Origin: Craspedostauros australis
Taxonomy: Eukaryota > Bacillariophyta > Bacillariophyceae > Mastogloiales > Achnanthaceae
Reading direction: 5' to 3'
DNA length: 64,000 nucleotides
NCBI GenBank assembly: GCA_026770025.1
Contig: JAMXDE010000035.1
Coordinates: forward strand, 434,001-498,000
Shown here in pieces: positions 22,501 through 34,199 of the stretch (positions are counted from its first letter, which is position 1; each line of letters starts with the position of its first letter). The notes beneath the pieces are model-generated. The model saw nothing but the letters and a program-made list of their open reading frames with translations. It did no database searches and was not told where the DNA came from. Both the position numbers and the translations under genes were made by a program.

Positions 22501-25500
22501 CTTGGAAGGAATCTTCGGCCGCGAGCTTCAAACCGCCAAAGAGCAACCAGCTGGCGTAGCGTCTCAGGATGTAGGCATCGTGGATCGATCGGCTGGTCTG
22601 CGTCGCGATGTAATCTGCCCGCAACCGCGTGTTGATGCGCAGCACGTCCAGTTTGACGCGCAGGAAGTTATCTCGCGCATCGTCGATGCTTTCTTGAAAT
22701 TCATTGGACGCGATCCAAACGACGACGATGGAGAGCGTGACAGTCGTCACCAACAACGGGGTGATGATCAGTATCACCACCCAAAGGAACAGCGGCGATC
22801 TCAACGGGTGTCGTCGATGCTCCAGGGATATCCTTGCGGCGCTGGAGGACACGAGGGTGCTTGTGGACTTGGAGCTTTGCGGGATGTTGTTATCGTTCTC
22901 CTCGCTGATGGTGTTGGGACCAGGATGCAGAAATTCGTAGTTGACTTCCACTTGCTGCTGCTGGTAACCTGCTGCGATATCGTCGAGACTGCTGTTACTG
23001 TTGTTGTTGTTGTTCTTGCGATTGTACAGACCGACGAATTGTTCGCGCAGAAAGAAGCGGTTCGGGGTTTCGACGAGCTTGTTCTTATCGGATTGGGCCA
23101 TCAGCGACCCGCTGAAGTTGCACACCATCTTATTGAATTCCTTGACGACCAGTTCGATTTCGGTCGTCGGCGTGCACAGCAGCCGCGCGCCCGTCGTTTT
23201 GGGCTGGACCTGCTGGAAAATCGATTTTCCATTCGCGATGGATGCCGTGGTGGATGCGTCGCCGGATTGTGCGGCACCGCCGATGGTGTAGGTGGTTCCT
23301 GACGTGGTGACTGGTTCATCCTGATCGCGTTCTTCGCCGAAGCTGTTGACGATGTTGTCGGCCGTCGTGTTCATGTCCTGCAACGGCGCCGTGATGATGC
23401 GCGCCACCAGGAGGATGATAATTGCCGCGAGACAGAGACTACCAACACCAGCGCCGACCGCGATCTTGATGACATGATGGAGGTTGTCGTCGACGCTTTC
23501 GTTGAGGTTCTCGACGGGTTCCAATATATCTTCCTTGGCATTGGATACGATGGCCAAATACGCCGGAACGTACTTCGGATCGTACTCATCCGGGATGGGC
23601 GGGATGGGATATCCCGAGACGCTGAAGTCGTCCGTATCCAAGATGGTGTTCTCGAACCGTTCCTGCATCGTTACCGGATCCCACGTCTGACCATCTTTCG
23701 GAATGAGATTGTAAAGTTCCTCGTAGAATTCCGTCGTCACACCGATATTGATCTGCGACGCCGTGACGCTGCTGCCCGTGTTGGCGATGCTGAGGGCCGA
23801 CGACGCCACGACGGTGCCCATCGCATCCCATCGCAACACGGAGACTTCCGAATTGTCCGTGAGTCGCGCCGCCTTGAGGATATCCTCGAGGAATTCGATC
23901 GCGATACTGACGAAGGTGCATCCGATGAAGTCGTTGGTGCGTCGATCGTAGATGGCGCGTCCCAACGAGAGGAGCCACGAATTGGGAATCCACGCGTCGA
24001 GGTAGGGCCCGTCGACGACGACCTGTTCCGGTTTGAGTGCCATATCACGGAACCAACCGCGCTCGATGGGATTGTAATGAGCCCGCGATTGCAGTTGCGT
24101 GCCTTTCTTGTTGCAGAATTGATCGAGCTTCATGCCGTGACCGATGGTGCGCGATGAGTCGTAGGGATTGGGAGCGCTGAGCCATTCGCAACCGGTGGAG
24201 GTGAAATTGGCGCGCGCGTTGATGGCGTACTTGGGATAGTTGATGGTGGCGCCCGCGCCTTGGCTGGCGAAGTAGAGACCGATGTCGCGCACGTTGCGGT
24301 TGAATTCGAACATGGCCTTCATGAGGGGGATGATGTCCTTGCCCTTGCGGTGGATGTGCTGCGTGTAGGGTGTCGGAAGCATGACGCCGCCGGTGGTAAT
24401 GTCGTTGTTGGCGGCTGTGCAGTTGGGCATGTAGGTGCGCATGTTGGGATTTGTTTCGTCGGGATCGCAGGTGCCCGTTATGAAGAAGGAGGCCGTGGAC
24501 GTGCTGACGATCGGTTTGATATCGAATTGCGAGGCCGCGTTGCGTGAGGAGCTGTACCTGTCCAACCGCTCCTGCAAATAGTCGTCGCGGTTGTCTTCTG
24601 TCGCCAAGACGACGTCGGTGAAATCCCAATCCAACGGCAGAGGCGGCGTCTGGATGGGATACCGATTGGTTTTTGCATTCATATCCCAGAAGGGAACGTA
24701 GGCATCCGTGGCCGTGCCTTCGTCGAGCTCCGCCGCGTTGTAACCTTCGAATCGATCCAACGTGGCATGATAGAGAATCTCCACGATATCCTTGGGATAG
24801 ATGTGTTCCTGCAGGGACTCCGCGAGGTAGCGCGCCGTGCGTCCTTGAATCCTGTTGTTGAGATCGTGGAAGGTGTTCGTGTTGATGTCCTTGACGTCCT
24901 GACCGATGATGTAGACCATGAGGATGCACGTGAGCATGACGAAGAGCGTGGCGATGGTGTGGACGGAGCCGAAGGACAGCATGAGCTGGGCCTGCAACGT
25001 GGCTCTGGGTCTTAGACACAGCCATTGGATGCATCGCATGCCGCACAACGTGCCGGCGATATGTTCATCGTCGTCGTTGTCGAGGTTATCATCGTCGTCG
25101 TCATCATAACTCGTGCGAGGCAGAATAAGTTCGCGATTGGTGTGAATATCAGCATCGCCCTTGTGCACCATATGGCTGCCGTCCTCGCTGTTGTCATGAT
25201 CGTGGACGTTGTCGCTGTCCGTGCCGCTCGTTTCGAGGACGGGCATGAGCAAGGCTGGCGTGGGTTGACGACGGATCTCCATGGAGGAGGACTTGCGATG
25301 CATGGTGAGACTGGAATCGGAGGAGGCCTTGTGATCGGCCGCGGAATCGTCGCTGCTGGCGGCCGAGTTGCAGCGCACGACTCTGCCCTGTGATGTGCTG
25401 GTGGTTGGTTTGTTGTTGGTGTTTGCAGTATTGGCAGACTGAAGTGGTGATCGCAGTGGTGCCTGTTCCGGCTGAAGCTGCGGAGCGTCCACTTCGAGCT

Positions 25501-25813
25501 GCCTCGAACTGCTCTGCGCGAAGCTGGCCGATGATGCCGTGCTCAATCTATCCATCTCCACCTGTTGCTGCTGCTGCTGCTGCTGCTGCTGAGAGTGTCG
25601 TTGCTGCCTCGTGCCTTCTTCCACAGCCATGATGGCGAGAGTGTAGGCATCATGCGAGGACAGGGACTGTTCCGTGAAGGCGTCATCGTTCGTAGTAGTA
25701 TTGGTGCTCATGGCAGGGCTCACAGTAGGGCTCACATTGGTGCTCCGCTGTCTCGAATTGCGGGATTGCTGCTGTCCTTGCTGACAAGGCTGACCCTGGT
25801 GGTTGGAATCCAT
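19508..25813 (-). CDS. Large double-Cache membrane receptor with TPR-like cytoplasmic tail
   Basis: Two exons, 25813-21924 and 21662-19508, joined by a 261-base GT-AG intron in phase 2, give 2014 residues. The N-terminus (1-270) is disordered and includes a poly-Gln run of ten coded by a CTG/CAG repeat near 25566-25591. Four hydrophobic helices lie at about 280-305, 784-807, 1009-1035 and 1522-1546. The two extracytoplasmic regions between helices 1-2 and 3-4 look like dCache sensor domains; the first has the strand block SLGRAIYDRRTNDFIGCTFV. The cytoplasmic tail after 1547 is helical, with TPR-like repeats around VVCNNLGNTLLAIY. No kinase, cyclase or histidine-kinase domain follows, so the signal output must go through partners. 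Ligand is unknown; amino acids or small organic molecules are typical for Cache domains. Confidence 0.85.
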
Positions 25814-27617
25814 GTTATTGCTTCTTCTGCTTCTTCTGCTCCTGCTGATGGACCTCCTTGGCCTGCGGAGAGAGCGGCAGATGGGTTGTCACCTTGAGAG
25901 TACTGCTATACTGCTATACTGCAATGCAATAGATGCAGGAATGCACGTGTGTATTGATATGTATACTCTGATATGTATCTTCCGCAAGTGTTGACTGCTC
26001 TGTGAAGGACGCAGAAGAGGGTTGTGGTAGGTCGTTTTGTATTATACAGTCCAATGCACTCTTGGCTCCTTGGGTCGCCCGACCACAACAACTCGATGAT
26101 GAGAAATGGAAAGTCGCTTGCTTGCTTCGCCTGCTTGCTTCGCTTGGATCAACTTGGACCGACTCTTCTGCCTCTCTTTGTGTCTGTTTGAGGATGGCGA
26201 CTCTCTTTGCGATCTGTTATCTGACGACCAACTAATGGCCTTATCGATTTGGAGCCTCCTCTTGTCACAGGACAACACCCTCACACACACACTCTCTCTC
26301 TCTCTTCCACACCAAGACAAGGGCAGGGTTGTGCTTCTGGCTTGCGACGAAGAGGTGAGCATCCAAAGAGAGAAGATGGAGGTGGGTCCATCTCCCCAAA
26401 GAGAGCTGCTGTTGCGACAACACGAGCCGTTCCCAAACTGGCGGCTCCACTCCTCGTTCGATTTCTTGCTCTGTGCGCGTTTCTCCTCTTTCGCTGTCTT
26501 TTCCTTCTTGCCACCACCTCATACGCAGCGTGGCGCGGAGCTCAATTCTCGCTTCTGCGACAGCCTGTTTCGAATCGAACAGTACGCTTTGGTCCTGTTT
26601 TGATGTCGCAAGCTACCATTTGCGAGCGCGTTTCTGTCTATGGATACACCTCAATGGAATCCCCAATGCGGAACGTGACAGAAAGCGTTCACTTGTGCAT
26701 AACAGTGTTCACAAACAACGATATCAGTTTCCTTTGACACGATTAATGTCGGTGTCCACCATTCCTAAATAATAACAAAAAGTCACTAGGACCAACGCGA
26801 ACGGGGACATCCTGCTTGCAGCAGTTCGGCCCGAGGCATAAAGGACACGGTTCCGTTCCGTTCACGCCACCCAAATCTTGTCAGCCGCCTGCAAACTTCG
26901 CGTGATGTTTCGCAAAAAGTGTTGAGATGTTTGGGAGGCTTCGCGCTGCCTCTCTCTCTAGACTGCGCGTTGTAGTGTTGGGCGCCAACGACAGGGACCT
27001 GTTTTGCCTTCGTCTCTGCAAAGGTACGCATCCATGGAGACGGTAGCGGTCATTGCTTCGGAGTGGAGCGGAACGAAGTGGACCCAAAGATCAGGACTGC
27101 CACAGAGCCAGCACATCTCGATGGAAATGCAAGTCATTGCCTCGTCTATCGTCCCTTGAGGTTCATTCGGTTGGCCCTTGTTTCTGTCCAAGTCCACCCA
27201 AAACGCCTCCACACTTCTCGAAGAATGGAACGCCACTCGATGCGCCGACTTTTCATGCCATCCAGAGGCTGTCGAATCTATTCCACGAGTAGAGAGGAGG
27301 CGCCAGAGAGAACATGCGCCTTGCGATGCAACTCGTGCGATCGTCCACGTGGGCATCATTTCGACGTCCAAATTTGGCGCCTCTTCATTCGTGTATGTTG
27401 CGATGGTACTGACATAGGCTCATTCCGACAGGATCGTTTTGGCGCCATCTTCTTCTCACTTTGGAGACCATGTCCACAAAGATCCAACATCGCCATGCCG
27501 GCGCCGAATGGATCGTAACCATCTCAAAGAGCGAGAGAGGCAACAACCACCAGCGTGAATGGGTCTCAACCAACCAAGCAACCAACTGACTTGTACAATA
27601 CAATAGAAGTGCGCACA
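25814..27617. other. Intergenic region between divergent receptor and glucosidase genes
   Basis: This 1.8-kb stretch holds the promoters of both flanking genes. A CA then CT dinucleotide run lies at about 26279-26310. The ORFs inside (for example 26106-26603) show biased composition and no conserved feature. Nothing else is supported. Confidence 0.45.
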
Positions 27618-30062
27618 ATGCCGCCGTGCAGCAGAATGCACCCAACGAATACGACGTCGCGTTGCGCTTCAGTTCTGGCGACAGCGATCACGTGCTTCCA
27701 GCTGCTTCTTCATCTTCCTTTGCTGCCAACGCGCATTGCGGATCGCTTCCATCTGCTCATCCACAGCGATGATGATGAGGTCCAGCGCGACATCTGCCAA
27801 TGGGGCACGTACCGGCCGTTTCCGTACGTGGGGCTGCGATGCCGATCGCCGCATAGCCCGTTGGTGGGCATGATGTGGTACAAGCCATCGCTGTTGCGAC
27901 AAACGACACCACGAACCTGCGACAATGCATGGCAGGACATCTTGCGACATGAATGCTCGTATGCGGATGGCCTTTCCAACTTTGGTTGGACGCGGCATGA
28001 TGGTCACGCGTACGCCACGCAATTCATCAACGATCCCGTCAATCAATTCAAGCTCACAACGACGTGGGTTCAGATCAATGCAACATGGTGGACGTTGCGT
28101 ATAGACGGTCAGCCTCTTGCGGCAGAGACCGATGGCAACTCGGATTTGAGCATCGTCTTTTACTTGTCCACGCCAGGTGATGCGACTGCGACATTCCAAG
28201 ATGGCATCGTCAAAGGTGCGCAGCAATCGGAACAGGACGAACAGCAGTCTCTCAAGTACAGGCTCTTCCTCAACGAGACCACCGCCAATCGACACGCAAC
28301 CTACTGGAACCCAAATACCCGTTCTGTAACGACCTACAACGCCACGCCCTACTTCGTCGTTCTTCAAACTGCGACCCACGACGACTCTGCCGTCTTCAAT
28401 CCCAAGCCCCATCTCATTTCGGAGCTGCAAGACACGACCGCTGCCGTACCATCTCGTCTGTTCGATCCGCGGTCGTTGTATCGTGCGGACACTGTGATGC
28501 AAGGCAATCTGATCTTGCTGCAGCTGTTTTACGATGGCGCATTTCGTTCGGTCGATTTGCACTTTCAATACATCGCTGGCGATGGCGAGAGCGATAGCAT
28601 TGCCAATGATATGGACGACGATCGCGATGGTAACCATGGTAACGACGACGGCGACAACAGCGTTAATCACATGATCCAACGTCGTGCCAAGGAATTCGAG
28701 CAACGGTTCCAGCGCACGTTCGAGACCAACCATTGGACGGCCGAGCAACTAACTACGGCTCAGTACGCACTCAGCAATATGCTCGGCAGCACGGCATACA
28801 TGCACGGGGATCGACAGATCGTCAACACGACCACGCACGCGGTGCAATCGCAGCCCGTGTCAACCGCGTTGCTGGCCATCGTTCCCGACCGCCCTAGCCA
28901 CGCACAAGGGTACCTGTGGGATGAAGGGTTTCAGCAGCATCTGTTGCAGCACTGGGACCGTGCTCTGAGCATGTCCATTGTGGAATCGTGGATGGCGCAG
29001 CAAGACACGACGCTGGATTTTGGCTGGATTGCCCGGCAGCAGATCATCGGCGACGAAGTACGATGGAGCGCGCGACCCAGCTCGTGGCCGCAGATTGTAG
29101 GCACGGCCAATCCACCAAGTCTGCATCTATTCTTGGAGCAGTTCATGATGCATCAGGCAAGCGGTGTCGCGCGTGGTACCGATTCGGATAGCGATGATCA
29201 ACTGATTGCCTTCCTCAAACGGATTTGGCAACCGTTCCATTCTCACGTCGATTGGTACCTGCGAACGCAGCAGGCAATGCACAATCCTTACCTCTTCCGT
29301 TGGCAAGGGCGCACGAAGTCGTACTGCCTACCATCCGGAATGGATGACTATCCCAGAGCACCGATACGGACCACGCAAGAAGCACATCTGGATTTACAGG
29401 TATGGATGATCGTCAGCACGCGAACGGCGAGCCGCATGGCCAGCATGTTGGGGAGAGCACAGGATGCAAATCATTACGAGGATCTGAGTCGTCAGATCCA
29501 ACAAGCAATGGAGGCTGAGTTCTGGAATGCGGATCTTCAAATCTATGATGAATTCTATTTTGACGTGGACACCAATTCCACGACGAAGCGATGGAATGGT
29601 CACTTCGGATACCTTAATTTTTGGCCCATCTTCTTGTGCGCAACGGCGGATACCACATCGCAACGATTCCGAGTAATGACGAAGAAGCTGCTGGACAAGA
29701 CGAACGGAGTGTGGTCCGATCACGGCCTCCGATCTTTGTCCACGTTCGATCCGTACTACGAACACGGAGACAATTACTGGACGGGGCCGATATGGATCAA
29801 CATCAACTACCTCGTGCTGTCGGCATTTCACAAGTACACCGCGCACCCGCAACGATATCCCATGGATGATGATCTTCGACATGAGATCCGCGTCGGCTAC
29901 AACGAGCTGAGACGGAACGTCATCGATCTGGTGGTGTCCAACTACATTCGTACCGGATTCATCTGGGAGGTGTATTCGGGACAGACTGGCCAAGGCTTCA
30001 ACAACCACCCATTCACGGGATGGTCTGCCCTCATCGTCAACGTTCTTGGTGAGCTGTACTGA
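27618..30062 (+). CDS. MOGS: Mannosyl-oligosaccharide glucosidase (ER glucosidase I, GH63)
   Basis: An 814-residue protein from the ATG at 27618. An N-terminal hydrophobic segment at about residues 16-38 fits the signal-anchor of this type II ER enzyme. GH63 landmarks appear in order: WGTYRPFPYVGLRCRSP near the start of the lumenal part, a Trp-rich beta domain, LWDEGFQQHL near residue 433, the DEVRW block, GMDDYPRA, and WSDHGLRSLS with DNYWTGPIWININYL. The closing signature is EVYSGQTGQGFNNHPFTGW. The family removes the outermost alpha-1,2-glucose from the Glc3Man9GlcNAc2 glycan just transferred to nascent proteins, the first trimming step of N-glycosylation. An Asp/Asn-rich insertion at about residues 330-350 is unusual. 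Length is normal for the family and no frame damage is seen. Confidence 0.95.
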   Translation: MPPCSRMHPTNTTSRCASVLATAITCFQLLLHLPLLPTRIADRFHLLIHSDDDEVQRDICQWGTYRPFPYVGLRCRSPHSPLVGMMWYKPSLLRQTTPRTCDNAWQDILRHECSYADGLSNFGWTRHDGHAYATQFINDPVNQFKLTTTWVQINATWWTLRIDGQPLAAETDGNSDLSIVFYLSTPGDATATFQDGIVKGAQQSEQDEQQSLKYRLFLNETTANRHATYWNPNTRSVTTYNATPYFVVLQTATHDDSAVFNPKPHLISELQDTTAAVPSRLFDPRSLYRADTVMQGNLILLQLFYDGAFRSVDLHFQYIAGDGESDSIANDMDDDRDGNHGNDDGDNSVNHMIQRRAKEFEQRFQRTFETNHWTAEQLTTAQYALSNMLGSTAYMHGDRQIVNTTTHAVQSQPVSTALLAIVPDRPSHAQGYLWDEGFQQHLLQHWDRALSMSIVESWMAQQDTTLDFGWIARQQIIGDEVRWSARPSSWPQIVGTANPPSLHLFLEQFMMHQASGVARGTDSDSDDQLIAFLKRIWQPFHSHVDWYLRTQQAMHNPYLFRWQGRTKSYCLPSGMDDYPRAPIRTTQEAHLDLQVWMIVSTRTASRMASMLGRAQDANHYEDLSRQIQQAMEAEFWNADLQIYDEFYFDVDTNSTTKRWNGHFGYLNFWPIFLCATADTTSQRFRVMTKKLLDKTNGVWSDHGLRSLSTFDPYYEHGDNYWTGPIWININYLVLSAFHKYTAHPQRYPMDDDLRHEIRVGYNELRRNVIDLVVSNYIRTGFIWEVYSGQTGQGFNNHPFTGWSALIVNVLGELY

Positions 30063-30793
30063 TGTTACGTACGTAGCATGGCATTGGTTCAAATGTACTC
30101 GACAGGCATTCGTGGAGTGGCAACCTCGACCTTCACCCAAAATGACGACGAACTTTAGTCGTCACGGGATTGGGACAGCTTCACATTTTCAAATCGTGGA
30201 TATTCCATCGTTGGAGCAAAACCCACAAAACCAGAATCGACACGATGTTTGGTTTTCGCAGGCACACGGACATGGGAGAACGAGGGTACTCTCTTTCTCT
30301 CTCTAGAGTATCAATGGAAATGGTTGGTCGGAGCGGGAGGAAGCTTTGCGATACGCGTAGGAGTTGCAAGATGCACGGTGGGATCCATGGTGGGATCCAT
30401 GGTGGTGTCGCCACGATGGTCTTCACTGCGAGAGCACGGCGTATTGTGCCATACTCGTACGAGGATGCGAAAAGAAAAGTGGAAGATGGTGAAGGAAACA
30501 AGGCAACTACCATAGAGCATGAACCTTGGCATGGAGTGCAGCACTATGTGGCATGCAATGTCAAGCGAAAACAACGGGGGCATCATAAATCGTGCCTCAC
30601 GTTTCATGAGATTCCTACCTTTCCCATAATATTTGCAACCATCGATGGCAACACGACCATGAGACACACCGAAGCCAAAAGACACTGCAGAAGAAGACTC
30701 ATTTTCGCGCATTTACGTCAAACCAAGGTGTGCATCGAGACGGGGGACAAAAGCCAAAACGATGGGAGGAGCAGTTGCAGCACCAATCGTGAC
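30063..30793. other. Intergenic region and leader of the LRR-like gene
   Basis: The frame of the next gene is open through part of this stretch from 30170, with in-frame ATGs at 30245 and 30314. The encoded sequence there looks non-coding, with a repeated GGIHGGIHGG patch. I therefore treat it as 5' untranslated or intergenic. Confidence 0.4.
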
Positions 30794-32449
30794 ATGGACG
30801 GCATCGATGAGAATAGTGGCGATGCCCACAACATCCACACCATCCACAACCAAATCTCTTCCGCCAGCAACAGCTTGCCCTTTCAGCAGAACGACCCCAT
30901 CAAGGCAGAGGACAACATACCTGCTGAGTGCGAGTACGTGAGCAATGACGGTTGGGTTGATTGTGAACGCATCGAGAATGTGACGACCCAAGAAAATAGT
31001 ATGACCAACGACGATGGCATCTACAACGGAAACGGTAACGGAGACGAAAAAGATGGCACAGTCCGACAAGAAAATGAGCCTGACAGCGTCCAGAACCTGC
31101 TCGCGTACATTCAACACCACGAGCGCCTTTTCCAGCTTGAGTATCGACGTATTGAACAGCAGCTGGTGGAACAGAATGTGATCCAGTTCATCCAACTTCG
31201 CGGCATGCCCATCCCAGCGTTGCAGGTAACAAGTCAGGATGTGGAACTTCTGATTGGATACGGATTGGAATGGGAGATGGTGCAGCGTGCGGTGGAGGTA
31301 TCAGACGGAGGACTTTGCATTGGTCCATTGTACTTCAAGAGCGCCTTTGGTGGGCAGTCGCTGCTGTCCGCCAACGCTGAAGACGGTGACCTCTTGGACC
31401 GCAACCATGCGATGCTTGGATCCGTGCGTGTTCACACAATTCCTCACCATGGGACGAAGGGAGAGAGAACAGATGCCTGGCGTGCGGTTGGCATGCTGCT
31501 TTGCAATTCCGACAAACCTGTTCCATTCGTAGAAATGGCATCAACGTCTCGATTCATGCAATACTTTGTGACAGCGAGCGTGGGAATGGCATGGCCTGCT
31601 GTTTCCATCAGCGGTCATCAAATCAAACCTAGACACCTTCGGCATTTGGTGTCTAGTTGCCACAGTCTTCGTTTGACAGCAATTCGATTCAGAGACGATG
31701 GAGCGGCGCTCTGCGAAGCGTTGGCTGACGAAGCTGCCGCAATCCAACGGCTGGAGTTGAATGGGACAAACGTGGGTATTGAGATGCTGGCAGAATCCCT
31801 TCCACAGTGTCATTCGTTGACGGGATTGTCGGTAATCCAACATGACGACATTCCAAGAGCAGAATGGCACAACCTCGTGTGTGCCGTCTGCAGTGGAGAC
31901 TGTCCGAATTTGCATTCGGTTGCATTGCGTGGCATTGTGTCATGTAGCACTGATTTGTGCACCCGCTGGTTGCGTGGCCTCACGGAAGCCGATCATCTCG
32001 ATGAAATCGATTTCTGCTTGTGGCCGTCGGGGTCCTACCAGCGCTGGGGGATGGAAGGCTTCATTACAAATAGACTTCAGAAGGTCCTCAACGAGAACAA
32101 GGACAAACGCGGCAAATTGAAGAAAGTGACGACAGGGCATGACCTATACGATGGCCCGGAGCTTGACGAGATCCTTCTCAAGTCACGACGGTACGAAGTT
32201 CTATCAAGTCCGGCTGAAGCGACAACGAACGACTGCCCAGTTGCCCTGGCCCTGACCAAAAACCGCGGTGTCCTGGATGACATCATGCACTTCAAGAGCG
32301 ACGAGAGTCACAGACGGTTGCGTTGGGATGTGACGAGCCAGATGGTCATCCATCAACCCGACAAAGTGAAGAAGCACAAATATACTCTAGATCTTGGCAA
32401 GTTGTTCCGTTGGTTATGGAAAGTCGCAAGCTGCGAACTGATGGCATAA
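30794..32449 (+). CDS. Leucine-rich-repeat-like protein, unknown function
   Basis: A 551-residue protein from the ATG at 30794. This start was chosen because the acidic, coding-like composition begins there; upstream in-frame ATGs exist. Residues 1-100 are Asn/Asp-rich and disordered. A helical region around 100-150 precedes the main domain. From about residue 270 to 420 short units such as CHSLRLTAIRF, IQRLELNGTNVGIEMLAESL and CPNLHSVALRG show the leucine spacing of a ribonuclease-inhibitor-type LRR. The last 130 residues are a Lys-rich globular or helical end. No membrane segment or signal peptide is visible, so it is probably intracellular and binds proteins. The assignment rests on repeat pattern only. 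Confidence 0.6.
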   Translation: MDGIDENSGDAHNIHTIHNQISSASNSLPFQQNDPIKAEDNIPAECEYVSNDGWVDCERIENVTTQENSMTNDDGIYNGNGNGDEKDGTVRQENEPDSVQNLLAYIQHHERLFQLEYRRIEQQLVEQNVIQFIQLRGMPIPALQVTSQDVELLIGYGLEWEMVQRAVEVSDGGLCIGPLYFKSAFGGQSLLSANAEDGDLLDRNHAMLGSVRVHTIPHHGTKGERTDAWRAVGMLLCNSDKPVPFVEMASTSRFMQYFVTASVGMAWPAVSISGHQIKPRHLRHLVSSCHSLRLTAIRFRDDGAALCEALADEAAAIQRLELNGTNVGIEMLAESLPQCHSLTGLSVIQHDDIPRAEWHNLVCAVCSGDCPNLHSVALRGIVSCSTDLCTRWLRGLTEADHLDEIDFCLWPSGSYQRWGMEGFITNRLQKVLNENKDKRGKLKKVTTGHDLYDGPELDEILLKSRRYEVLSSPAEATTNDCPVALALTKNRGVLDDIMHFKSDESHRRLRWDVTSQMVIHQPDKVKKHKYTLDLGKLFRWLWKVASCELMA

Positions 32450-32870
32450 ATCGGAACAAAGAGGTCTCAAGGTCCATTTGGGGTGCGAGTACGAGGATGC
32501 AAGATACAGCCAAAATGGCTTCAGCGAGACCCCCCGTCGCTGCAGCCTGGCTCGTTGCAACTATCTGAGAGTAGTGTTGCGTTTTTTCGTTCAAGTACTC
32601 CCGCCGAGCCATTCCAACTCTGTGCGATGGATGAGCGGGGTACCATGTATTATATGATACTCCATTCATTTGTGAGTGTTTGCAGCTGTTGTTGCGGAGG
32701 GGGGTCGTCCACCACTCTCAGCGGATTTCTAAACGATGATTCTCTCTAAAGCATTACATGGATCGTAGCATCAGCAATACTTCAACTGAGGGGACTGCCA
32801 GCGTCTTCCGCTATCCTGTGGAGTACTTTCAGCGCAGCTCTCTCCGTGATCTTATGCATCATCCTCCACT
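32450..32870. other. Short intergenic region between convergent genes
   Basis: It separates the stops of the LRR-like gene and receptor copy A. No feature is recognised. Confidence 0.4.
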
Positions 32871-34199
32871 TCATACATGATCTGTGCTGTTGTCGCTGCT
32901 GCTCTCACCCCAGCTGCCCCGGCTTGTCGTTCTCACATTCAACGCCGTTGGCGACTTGCTTCGTTTCGATCGGGTTTTGGATGCTCGTGAGTCTTCATTT
33001 GACGCATGGCGCGATTCTTGAGACGACGATCGCGGGTTCTCGGAGAATGTTGTCGCCACCAAGGCTTCGTAATTGAAGATCGCGGACACGACAGCGCGTG
33101 TGTACGTCAAGTGTGGGTACTTGCGTCGCAGCAGCGCGATGCGAGGTCGCAAGAAGACGAGGACGTTACCCAATCCCTGCATCGGCCACAGGAAGACGTA
33201 CACCACCGTCACCACGAATGGCACCTTGATTCCCAGAATGTATAGGTTGAATGGGATGAAACCAGGGGCGTGCGTCAGCATGAAAATGCCGACGTACCAG
33301 TACGCCTGCGTGGCAACCTCTTGAACGCGATCGACGACGCCGCTGGTTGTGGATTGATCGGCTGGAGTTTGCCTTTCCTCAGTCGTCCGCTCGCTCTTTG
33401 TTGCCACGGTTTTGGGCGTCACGACAGATCCATCCATCGCGATTCGTCGCCCGCCAGCCAATCGCTGCTGCACGGAGGCGTCTTTGGCGGCCTTTGCCTT
33501 GATTCGTTTTTGCCGTTCCTGTTGCTGCTGTTCATGAGCCACTTTGACGACAGCTGCAACCTCTTTGTTGATCTTCCACATGTAGAATGTGATGAGAGAC
33601 ACGAGGGCGAGGCATGGCGCACCGATGAAAGCCCAACCTAGGATGAATGCGCTCTCACCTCTTTCGCATTCCACATCCTCATCTGTCAGACAGTTGGGCG
33701 GTGACGGAGCAAACCAACAACCGTTGCTGCCGAAATTCATCGTCCCCATCGCGACGCTGACCAGACCAGATATGCATGGGAACCCCGTTGCAAGGAGATG
33801 CCAGAAGTGCTCCCACCCATCGTTGTAGTAAGCCTCGTCGTCGTAGCCTTGGCACACGGACTTGTAGAAGAAATGAGCCAGCGCGCCGTTGTAGAACATG
33901 CTGATGAGGCAGCTCTGGTAGAGGAAGCCCTGGACGCCGCAAGTGGTGTCGTTGCCCATGGCGCCCCACAGATTGGGAGTGTCGGACGGCGCCGGCAGAT
34001 TCCATGCCATGTACGCCAAGGAGTTGACGATATCGCCGATGCTGAGCGCGAAGAGGAATCGGTATTTGACCTGGCCGAATTTGCCGTTCCAGTCGCAGAT
34101 GATGAGCCCGAGGATGACGACGGATCCGCAGAGCGAGACGAACCCGCTGGTGCTGGCTGCGACCTGCAACGCGATGAACTCGGGTGTGCTGTAGTCCAT
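32871..34199 (-). CDS. Seven-helix receptor, cAMP-receptor-like GPCR, copy A
   Basis: A 442-residue protein from the ATG at 34199. Seven hydrophobic helices are visible, starting with SLCGSVVILGLIICDW and ending with VVYVFLWPMQGLGNVLVFL. A conserved pair of cysteines sits before helix 3 (TCGVQGF) and in the second outer loop (NGCWFAP). The pattern fits the Dictyostelium cAMP receptor/secretin-related clade of GPCRs. The third inner loop is long, Gln/Lys-rich and charged, as expected for G-protein coupling or arrestin contact. The C-tail is Ser/Arg-rich. The ligand is unknown. Copy B at 58384-59733 is its close paralogue; most differences lie in the inner loop and tail, while the helices are nearly the same. 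Confidence 0.85.
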   Translation of the reverse strand: MDYSTPEFIALQVAASTSGFVSLCGSVVILGLIICDWNGKFGQVKYRFLFALSIGDIVNSLAYMAWNLPAPSDTPNLWGAMGNDTTCGVQGFLYQSCLISMFYNGALAHFFYKSVCQGYDDEAYYNDGWEHFWHLLATGFPCISGLVSVAMGTMNFGSNGCWFAPSPPNCLTDEDVECERGESAFILGWAFIGAPCLALVSLITFYMWKINKEVAAVVKVAHEQQQQERQKRIKAKAAKDASVQQRLAGGRRIAMDGSVVTPKTVATKSERTTEERQTPADQSTTSGVVDRVQEVATQAYWYVGIFMLTHAPGFIPFNLYILGIKVPFVVTVVYVFLWPMQGLGNVLVFLRPRIALLRRKYPHLTYTRAVVSAIFNYEALVATTFSENPRSSSQESRHASNEDSRASKTRSKRSKSPTALNVRTTSRGSWGESSSDNSTDHV

